A stretch of DNA of 63,440 bases, from assembly GCA_002691245.1 (NCBI GenBank), contig NZHH01000035.1, positions 1 to 63,440 on the forward strand, given 5' to 3'. A program made the translations under genes and the position numbers. Below the pieces are notes generated by a model, which worked only from the letters and a program-made list of their open reading frames with translations, did not search any database and was not told where the DNA came from. This stretch comes from Methylaequor sp002691245 (lineage in GTDB: Bacteria > Pseudomonadota > Alphaproteobacteria > Methylaequorales > Methylaequoraceae). This document shows positions 57,505-63,440 of this stretch, in pieces. How positions within the stretch are numbered: position 1 is the first letter of the stretch; each line of letters opens with the position of its first letter.

Positions 57505-58457
57505 TAGTCTAATTTATGATAAAATCTACTTTGTTTTAATTTTTTAAGTATTTGTGACAAGTTTTGACTATTTAGATTTTNCTTTTTCNNTAAAACCCAG
57601 TCTTTGATTTCATCTAANGCGATAANTCCGTTGATATCTCGAAGTATCATATGAAAATTCTTNTCNTATACATAAATTTNTAATTTTGAGATTTCAGTTN
57701 TATTCTTTTTTTGATTTTCCAAAATTTTAATNAAAGGCTTTCTTGGNACAATCTCATCAATAATNGGAATTAACATAATTGTATCATAATTAGGATTTTT
57801 TAAGAATTCAATTGAATCAATATACGACCTATCCATCAAATTTACGATTCCATCNAGACTTTTAAAGGTTGGTTTTTGAATAAAATATTCATCTTGGGAT
57901 AATTCTTTTAGCATTTCAATGTTATTGCTAGCTTGCACTTTAATGATTCCTTTGCCACTAACTTTTAGATTAGGAAAAATTAATGATAAACTTCTTAAAG
58001 CAATACTTTTAAAAAAATTAGTTTTTGAGAAATTCCAAATTGCTGGAGAAACTAAAATTACTCCATTAATAGGAATATCTTTNTTTCTGTTTGCTAAACT
58101 CAAGGCTATCGCACCACCCATACTTTCTCCTAATAAAAAAATATTTTTATTAGGATTNTCATGTTTAATTTTATTGATAAAAATNTTTAAATCNTCTAAA
58201 TGAANCTCCAGATCAAACCANTCNCCTCTATCANNTCTTTTCCCAAANCCTCTTAAATCAAANGATATAAGTTCAATTGAATGTTTTATTAGATATTCCG
58301 CTGGAAGTTTAAAAGCATTGGAGTAATCATTGTAACCGTGAACTGCAATTATAATATTAGATGAATTTTGTTCTGATTTCCAACTCATGTAATCAAAATT
58401 TCTTTCATTAATGTCATATGGTCTGTTATGAAAATTTTTTAAAGAACATGATCCCAA
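57504..58457 (-). CDS. Alpha/beta hydrolase, probable lipoprotein (lysophospholipase/monoglyceride lipase-like)
   Basis: This serine-hydrolase fold has IIIAVHGYNDYSNAF (oxyanion region), the nucleophile elbow LLGESMGGAIALSLANR and DRSYIDSIEF/NFHMIL for the rest of the triad; it resembles Hydrolase_4 lysophospholipases. The TTG at 58457 starts at LGSCSLKN, but the same frame runs upstream without a stop and reads KIIKYLIFIFLYIHLGSC, a textbook lipoprotein signal with the lipobox cysteine near 58448. The true start is therefore probably at a non-ATG codon: CTG at 58484-58482 overlapping the ABC stop as CTGA, or ATT further upstream. Many Ns lie in the central part. Confidence 0.75.
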   Translation of the reverse strand: MGSCSLKNFHNRPYDINERNFDYMSWKSEQNSSNIIIAVHGYNDYSNAFKLPAEYLIKHSIELIXFDLRXFGKRXDRXXWFDLEXHLXDLXIFINKIKHXNPNKNIFLLGESMGGAIALSLANRXKDIPINGVILVSPAIWNFSKTNFFKSIALRSLSLIFPNLKVSGKGIIKVQASNNIEMLKELSQDEYFIQKPTFKSXDGIVNLMDRSYIDSIEFLKNPNYDTIMLIXIIDEIXPRKPXIKILENQKKNXTEISKLXIYVXXKNFHMILRDINGXIXLDEIKDWVLXKKXNLNSQNLSQILKKLKQSRFYHKLD

Positions 58458-58480
58458 ATGAATGTAAAGGAAAATAAAAA

Positions 58481-59395
58481 TCAGGTATTTAATAATTTTA
58501 TAAATATGTCCTCTAGATCTGATTCTTTTGTTGAAATATCTTTTAATACAAGATTATTATCAGAAATTTCTTTTATCAATTCCGCCGCACTTGTTTGGCT
58601 TTTTTTAAATTTAAATGTTACTAAATTATTATCTACATTTACACAAAATTTCTTTATTTTGCTTGGAATCTTATTAATTTTCTTTGTGAATTCGATTTTT
58701 ATTTCTTTTTCATCCAAAATTTTGAGTAAATTATTTTTTGTATCATTTGCAATAACCTTTCCTTTATTAATTACTGCTATTTCATCACATAGTAATTCAG
58801 CCTCTTTAAGATAATGTGTAGTAAGAATTATTGTTGTGCCTTTTTTATTAAGTTTTCTGATCGAATTCCATAACTTCTTCCTTAGTTCAACATCAACACC
58901 TGCTGTTGGTTCATCAAGTATAAGAATTGGAGGATTATGGACCATTGCTTTCGCAACCATTAACCTTCTTTTCATTCCTCCTGACAAACTTCTAGAATAA
59001 GCCTCTGCTTTATCACCAAGGTCAAGCATTTCAAGTATTTCTAGATTAATATTATTTTCTTTTTTTACAGCATACAATCCAGCTTGAATGTTCATTATTT
59101 CAATTGGAGTAAAAAATGGATCAATTATGATTTCTTGAGGTACAATNCCAAGACTGCCTCTNAGTGTCTTTGGGTCATCNTCAAGACCAACTCCGCAAAC
59201 TTTTACACTTCCATAATTTTTATTAACAAGGCCTGCTAAAATATTNATAAAAGTACTTTTACCAGCACCATTNGGNCCCAACAAGCCAAANATTGAACCT
59301 TGACTAATTGAAAGATTGATATGATCTAATGCAAATTTTGATTCATTATTATATTTTTTAGTTAAATTTTTGACTTCTATTATTTTTTTTTTCAT
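58481..59395 (-). CDS. ABC transporter ATP-binding protein (ABC-2 type)
   Basis: This 304-residue ATPase of the DrrA/NodI/YadG type has Walker A in the NGAGKST segment (near residue 42), the signature YSRSLSGGMKRRLMVAKAM, Walker B PPILILDEPTAGVD and the H-loop ILTTHYLKEAELL. The C-terminal extension to residue 304 is typical of the group. The ATG at 59395 is chosen over a TTG 9 bases upstream. No ABC-2 permease gene is next to it; a lipoprotein hydrolase follows, overlapping the ATPase stop. Substrate unknown. Confidence 0.87.
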   Translation of the reverse strand: MKKKIIEVKNLTKKYNNESKFALDHINLSISQGSXFGLLXXNGAGKSTFXNILAGLVNKNYGSVKVCGVGLXDDPKTXRGSLXIVPQEIIIDPFFTPIEIMNIQAGLYAVKKENNINLEILEMLDLGDKAEAYSRSLSGGMKRRLMVAKAMVHNPPILILDEPTAGVDVELRKKLWNSIRKLNKKGTTIILTTHYLKEAELLCDEIAVINKGKVIANDTKNNLLKILDEKEIKIEFTKKINKIPSKIKKFCVNVDNNLVTFKFKKSQTSAAELIKEISDNNLVLKDISTKESDLEDIFIKLLNT

Positions 59396-59458
59396 AAGTA
59401 TCAATATATATATATGTGTTAAAACAAAGCATATGATATTTTTATGAACTGTAATATT

Positions 59459-59623
59459 ATGAAATCAAATTTTCAAACAGAATTAAAATATATTAAAAGC
59501 GATTCGGTAAGTTGTAGCGGAGATAGCTGGGGGCAATCGCATCCGCTTATTTACTTGGATTTGTCATCAGGTGAGGTAATCACCTGTCCATATTGTAGTA
59601 CAAAGTTTAAGAAAAAAAAATGA
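59459..59623 (+). CDS. Zinc-finger (zf-CHCC) protein, NDUFS6-like, 54 residues
   Basis: This short protein reads KSDSVSCSGDSWGQSHPLIYLDLSSGEVITCPYCSTKFKKKK, with the C-(x)8-H-(x)n-C-x2-C zinc pattern of the CHCC family, homologous to the mitochondrial complex I subunit NDUFS6. Alphaproteobacterial members accompany complex I assembly. The start may be 59444 (five extra residues) or 59459. The stop TGA overlaps the polA ATG (ATGA at 59620-59623), so it is coupled to DNA polymerase I rather than to any respiratory gene. Confidence 0.85.
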   Translation: MKSNFQTELKYIKSDSVSCSGDSWGQSHPLIYLDLSSGEVITCPYCSTKFKKKK

Positions 59624-62391
59624 CTTCAAAAGATAANAACCTAGTTTTAGTGGATGGGTCAGGATATATTTTCAGAGCATATTATGCTTTACCTCCTATG
59701 TTCAGATCTGACGGATTGCCAGTTAACGCAGTGTTTGGATTTACTAATATGTTATTAAAACTAATTGAAGATCTTCAAATTGAGAAAGGAGGTAATGTTT
59801 CAATAGCAGTAATTTTTGACGCAGCAAGAAGAACATTCAGAAATGAAATCTATTCAGAATATAAAGCCAATAGATCTGAACCACCGGAGGACCTTANNCC
59901 ACANTTTGATATTATAAAAAGAGTGCCAATAGCATTTAATCTTCCTTCAATAGAATATCCAGGATTTGAAGCTGATGATTTGATTGCCTCTTATGCAAAA
60001 AAAGGAAAATCTAAAAAAAAGAAAATTACAATTATTTCTTCCGATAAAGATTTGATGCAACTTTTAGATACNAGTGTTTCAATGATTGATCCTTTAAAAA
60101 AGAAGGAAATAACTAAAGAAAATGTNATAGAAAANTTNGGAGTAGGCCCTGAAAAAGTTATTGAAGTGCAGGCATTATCAGGAGATTCATCTGACAATAT
60201 ACCAGGTGTTCCTGGAATTGGTCCAAAGACAGCAGCACAATTGGTAAATGATTTCGGTGACATTGAGAATTTAGTAAATAATGTCCATAAAATAAAACAA
60301 GATAAAAGAAGAGAGTCTATAATCGCTAATAAAGAACTGTTATTAATCTCAAAAAAACTTGTAACTCTCAGAGATGACGTGGAGCTCCCTATTTCAATAG
60401 AAAATCTAAAGTTTAGTCCTTTAAAGGTTGAAGAATTAATAAAATTTTTAGATGAAATGGAGTTCAACAGAATCAAATCACTTGTAATAAGTAAATTTGG
60501 AGATNCAAAAAATGAATCTCAGTTAAAAANNGNTGAAAATAAAGATCAATATTATTTGCCAATCAGAAATAAAGTAGATAGATCGTTATATAAATTAATT
60601 TTAGAAAAAGACCATTTAATAACTTGGATTGATAAAGTAAAAATTTTTGGAAAAGTATCGATTGATTGCGAAACAACATCCCTAAATGCAGTAGAAGCTA
60701 AAATTGTTGGATTTTCAATGTCATTGGAAAATAGCGAAGCTTGTTACATTCCTTTANATCANACCAGTATAAAAAAACAGATTTCTATGGAGTCTTTTGT
60801 ACAATTAGTAAAAAGTNTTTTGGAAGACGAGTCNATTTTGAAAATTGGTCAGAATATNAAATATGANTATATTGTTNTAAANAAAATAGGAATTAATATT
60901 ATTAATATGGACGANACGATGTTGATGTCGTANGTACTCAGAACAGGACAGAGAGGTCATGGTTTAGATGAGCTTGCAATNGAATTTTTATCCCACGAAA
61001 CAATAAAATTTTCAGATGTTACAACTATTAATAAAAAGAGAGTTTCTTTTTCTGACGTTCCAATTGAGTTGGCNAGGGATTATGCTGCTGAGGATGCTGA
61101 CTTGACCTTTAGATTATGGGAAATATTAAAAATAAATTTAATCAAGAGTAAATTATTTGCTTTTTATTTTTATATTGAAAAACCATTAATTGAGGTGATA
61201 GCAAATATGGAAATAGCTGGNTGTAAAATTGATAACATTCAATTAAGNAAACTTTCAAAAGAATTCTCTACTAAGATATCTACAATTGAAGATCAAATTC
61301 ACAAGATTTGTGACGAAAAATTTAATATAGGCTCACCCAAGCAACTGGGGGAGATTCTATTTGAAAAACTTAAGTTGCCATTTGGTAAAAAGGGAAAAAG
61401 TGGAAATTACCAGACGGATGTGAAAATACTTGAAAAATTAAAATCTGAAAATCACAAAATTGCTTCAATCGTTTTGGAATGGAGACAGTTTTCCAAATTA
61501 AGAAGCACTTATTGTGAGGGCTTGTTATCAAGAGAAAACAATATTACTAGGCGGATTCATACTTCATTTGGTATGGCCAGCACACTGACTGGTAGATTGT
61601 CTTCAAATGACCCAAACCTTCAAAATATTCCTATTAAAACATCAGAAGGAAGAGAAATAAGAAAAGTATTTACCTCAGGAAATAATACAAACATTATATC
61701 TATCGATTATTCACAAATAGAATTAAGAATACTGGCCCATGTCGCAAATATTCCTACACTTATTTCTGCGTTTAATAACAATGATGATATCCACACTGTA
61801 ACTGCTATGGAAGTTTTTCAAGTTCCAAAAGAACAAATAAATAACGAATTAAGAAGAAAAGCTAAAATTATAAACTTTGGGATAATTTATGGTATCTCTC
61901 CTTTTGGTTTGGCCTCTCAATTAGAAATATCTAATAGTGATGCAAAAATGTATATGGATCAATATTTTTTAAAATACCCAGGAATAAAAAATTATATGAG
62001 GAATACAATTGAAAATTGCAGATTAAATGGATTTGTATCTACGCTTTTTGGAAGAAGAATTTTCATTCCTTTTATCAATGATAAGGTTGCTACAAGAAGA
62101 AACTTTGCTGAAAGGTCAGCAATTAATGCGCCTATTCAAGGTGGGGCGGCAGATATGATAAAACTTGCAATGCCAAGAGTTAATAATTTTATTGTTAAGA
62201 ATAAATTAAAGACTAAAGTTCTTCTTCAAGTTCATGATGAATTACTTTTTGAATCCCCAATAGACGAACTTCAGATAATCCAAAAAGAAGTGTCAAAACT
62301 GATGGAAACCTCACATGAGAAACATATTTGTTTAAATGTTCCTATTAAAGTTGATATTGGGATTGGAAAAAATTGGGCTGACGCTCACTAG
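59620..62391 (+). CDS. polA: DNA polymerase I
   Basis: The 923-residue repair polymerase has an N-terminal 5'-3' exonuclease (NLVLVDGSGYIFRAYYAL, FDAARRTFRNEIYSEYKANR, LSGDSSDNIPGVPGIGPKTAAQLV), a 3'-5' exonuclease domain that keeps DxE (SIDCETTSLNAVEAKIVGF), and the polymerase A domain: ASTLTGRLSSNDPNLQNIPI, SIDYSQIELRILAHVA, RRKAKIINFGIIYGISPFGLASQL and VLLQVHDELLFE. Retaining the exonuclease aspartate and glutamate suggests proofreading. Ns at 59900-61260 are spread over the exonuclease region. Its TAG stop shares CTAG with the convergent gene. Confidence 0.97.
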   Translation: MTSKDXNLVLVDGSGYIFRAYYALPPMFRSDGLPVNAVFGFTNMLLKLIEDLQIEKGGNVSIAVIFDAARRTFRNEIYSEYKANRSEPPEDLXPXFDIIKRVPIAFNLPSIEYPGFEADDLIASYAKKGKSKKKKITIISSDKDLMQLLDXSVSMIDPLKKKEITKENXIEXXGVGPEKVIEVQALSGDSSDNIPGVPGIGPKTAAQLVNDFGDIENLVNNVHKIKQDKRRESIIANKELLLISKKLVTLRDDVELPISIENLKFSPLKVEELIKFLDEMEFNRIKSLVISKFGDXKNESQLKXXENKDQYYLPIRNKVDRSLYKLILEKDHLITWIDKVKIFGKVSIDCETTSLNAVEAKIVGFSMSLENSEACYIPLXXTSIKKQISMESFVQLVKSXLEDEXILKIGQNXKYXYIVXXKIGINIINMDXTMLMSXVLRTGQRGHGLDELAXEFLSHETIKFSDVTTINKKRVSFSDVPIELXRDYAAEDADLTFRLWEILKINLIKSKLFAFYFYIEKPLIEVIANMEIAXCKIDNIQLXKLSKEFSTKISTIEDQIHKICDEKFNIGSPKQLGEILFEKLKLPFGKKGKSGNYQTDVKILEKLKSENHKIASIVLEWRQFSKLRSTYCEGLLSRENNITRRIHTSFGMASTLTGRLSSNDPNLQNIPIKTSEGREIRKVFTSGNNTNIISIDYSQIELRILAHVANIPTLISAFNNNDDIHTVTAMEVFQVPKEQINNELRRKAKIINFGIIYGISPFGLASQLEISNSDAKMYMDQYFLKYPGIKNYMRNTIENCRLNGFVSTLFGRRIFIPFINDKVATRRNFAERSAINAPIQGGAADMIKLAMPRVNNFIVKNKLKTKVLLQVHDELLFESPIDELQIIQKEVSKLMETSHEKHICLNVPIKVDIGIGKNWADAH

Positions 62392-63176
62392 ACTTTCATT
62401 GCTTTGTTGTGAAGTTGTACAAAAATCCCACGAAGTTTTTTTGCATCCTGAATCGTTTTTTCAAAGAAATATCTTGCTAAAAATTTTTTCTTCCTCAGAT
62501 CAAAGCCCTCTGGGTCAATGCCAACTAATTTCCACCCTTCGCTTGAAAGAGAATCACTAGGTTTTATCAATTTAGAAATATAAAGATCTATGGACTTCTG
62601 ATGACATTCGTTCATATGATTGATAATTCCTTCTTCTGAATCTTTGAAGTTAACAAGTTTATTAAGAACTAGTTGATCTTTAGTAAACCACTTTACACTG
62701 GCAAACCCTCCTATTAAGTGTGCGCCAATGATATTTAATTTATAGAAATTCATATCTGAAAAATTAGCGTAGAGTTCTGCAGCTGGGTGCCTCATTAAAA
62801 ATCTTTTTTTGTGATTTTCATCATTTGTAATATTTAATCTTCCAATAAGCGTTATACGAGGCCTAGACATTGGATCTTCGTAGTCGAAATTTTTATTCTT
62901 GAATTTTGGGAATAGGGTATAAAGTTTTTGCTCTTCACAAACCATCAAAGATACTAAGTTATTATTCTTTATATTTGTGGTGTGTTCAGAAAGGTTGGAC
63001 AAAAGTAGTATTGGACATAGACTATAATCAAATGCTGTTAATGTAAAAGTAGAGTAGGGAAAATTTTGTTTTAAATTAATCTTACTTACTTTAAACGAAG
63101 TTGGATCAAATTGAGTTGAGAGAAAACCTCTAGAGGATGATCTAATTAATTGTCTGGCTGAGTAATTAATATTCAT
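62388..63176 (-). CDS. HugZ/HutZ-like heme utilisation protein (PNPOx-like fold)
   Basis: The 262-residue protein has an N-terminal pyridoxamine-phosphate-oxidase-like split barrel (SRGFLSTQFDPTSFKVSKINLKQNFPYSTFTLTAFDYSLCPILLLSNLSEHTTNIKNN, then RPRITLIGRL) and a C-terminal DUF2470-type domain (GIINHMNECHQKSIDLYI, LVGIDPEGFDLR), the layout of HugZ heme-degrading proteins. FMN or heme binding is inferred. With irr and fur also present, it suggests iron acquisition or storage use. It diverges from the PCu(A)C gene with a 52-base gap. Confidence 0.83.
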   Translation of the reverse strand: MNINYSARQLIRSSSRGFLSTQFDPTSFKVSKINLKQNFPYSTFTLTAFDYSLCPILLLSNLSEHTTNIKNNNLVSLMVCEEQKLYTLFPKFKNKNFDYEDPMSRPRITLIGRLNITNDENHKKRFLMRHPAAELYANFSDMNFYKLNIIGAHLIGGFASVKWFTKDQLVLNKLVNFKDSEEGIINHMNECHQKSIDLYISKLIKPSDSLSSEGWKLVGIDPEGFDLRKKKFLARYFFEKTIQDAKKLRGIFVQLHNKAMKV

Positions 63177-63228
63177 AGTTTTTAAATATTGTTTTATTAA
63201 TGTATAGTATCTATAGGGTTTTTTTTAA

Positions 63229-63440
63229 ATGATAAATATCAAATACTTTTTATTTCTTCTTTTAATTTTTAATTTTAGTAACTCAAAATCGCAACAAGGA
63301 AATCTAGTAATGCATGGTGCATATGCTTTTGAAACCTTTAAGGGACAAAAATCATGTGCAGTTTACGTTTCAATTTTTAATAATACAGAAATTGATTTCG
63401 AAATAAATTCTCTTTCATCTAATATTTCTGGACGAGCTGA
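63229..63440 (+). CDS. PCu(A)C-like copper chaperone, exported (3'-truncated by window edge)
   Basis: About 71 residues are visible. A signal peptide (MINIKYFLFLLLIFNFSNSKS) precedes GNLVMHGAYAFETFKGQKSCAVYVSIFNNTEIDFEINSLSSNISGRAE, which matches the start of DUF461/PCu(A)C proteins (a strand with aYVsIfN followed by the D-L-S-S turn). These deliver copper to cytochrome oxidase together with Sco. The HM-containing end and the copper ligands lie beyond the window, so the call is tentative. Confidence 0.7.
   Translation, partial: MINIKYFLFLLLIFNFSNSKSQQGNLVMHGAYAFETFKGQKSCAVYVSIFNNTEIDFEINSLSSNISGRA

Noticed and set aside
59400..59415. TA dinucleotide repeat upstream of the ABC ATPase
   Set aside because: Five to six TA units in a roughly 70% AT sequence are expected by chance; may be part of a promoter but nothing more can be said.
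1..63440. CRISPR arrays, insertion sequences, prophage or integrase-bordered islands
   Set aside because: No direct repeats with spacers, transposases, integrases or phage genes were seen on either strand; codon use and AT content are uniform.

Overview
The window is an AT-rich (roughly 30% GC), extremely gene-dense stretch of an alphaproteobacterial chromosome. The gene order glnD-murJ-trpS-usp-nfuA, tsaB-rimI-fur-olsB-plsC-miaB-phoH-ybeY-corC-lnt-metK-trmB-nusA-infB-rbfA-truB-rpsO-pnp and dut-coaBC-ubiE-mutM-rpsT-dnaA-dnaN-recF-gyrB is the classic alphaproteobacterial arrangement. An Irr-type regulator and a Mur/Fur-type regulator point the same way. Low GC, tiny intergenic gaps and streamlined operons suggest a marine free-living lineage of the SAR11/HIMB59(AEGEAN-169)/SAR116 kind; the sequence alone does not decide which. 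The scattered N characters fall mostly on codon third positions, as expected of a population consensus from a metagenome or single-cell assembly.

Layout: (1) 1-10.9 kb: the tail of glnD, then murJ and trpS, a sulfur-anion exporter pair (TSUP plus TIGR02186), usp, nfuA, a cell-wall module (glucosaminidase, polysaccharide deacetylase, D-Ala-D-Ala dipeptidase), tsaB-rimI, and a TusA-like gene. (2) 11.1-29.8 kb: one long plus-strand run with fur/mur, an ornithine-lipid-like acyltransferase pair, tRNA modification and ribosome maturation (miaB, phoH, ybeY, trmB), envelope genes (corC, lnt), metK, the nusA-infB-rbfA-truB-rpsO-pnp expression block, a nitronate monooxygenase-like flavoprotein and irr. 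(3) 29.9-36.7 kb: an SH3 protein and a 2-hydroxyacid dehydrogenase head to head, then a minus-strand operon ubiE-coaBC-dut-rrf2-cysK-moeB/thiF, and mutM. (4) 36.7-45.8 kb: a small exported protein, rpsT, rhodanese, dnaA, dnaN, recF, gyrB and a class A PBP. (5) 45.8-63.4 kb: accessory genes. These are Sco, a divergent tetrapyrrole methylase, an ankyrin protein and a CbiX chelatase; a SYLF and a DUF2141 protein; UDP-xylose synthase, hldE and a HAD phosphatase; small housekeeping enzymes; a tRNA-Arg inside a peptide-transporter transcription unit; an operon of an ABC ATPase, a lipoprotein hydrolase and three tiny proteins; an NDUFS6-like zinc protein with polA; a HugZ-like protein; and the start of a PCu(A)C copper chaperone.

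No mobile element, CRISPR array, rRNA or phage gene was seen. There is no gene-free stretch longer than about 120 bases. The most striking features are structural. Four convergent gene pairs share 4-bp palindromic stop codons (TTAA or CTAG). Divergent genes share or overlap start codons (CATG). Two genes, miaB and recF, are each split by a one-base indel in a long poly(A) run. rimP, ylxR and ubiB are absent from their usual places.
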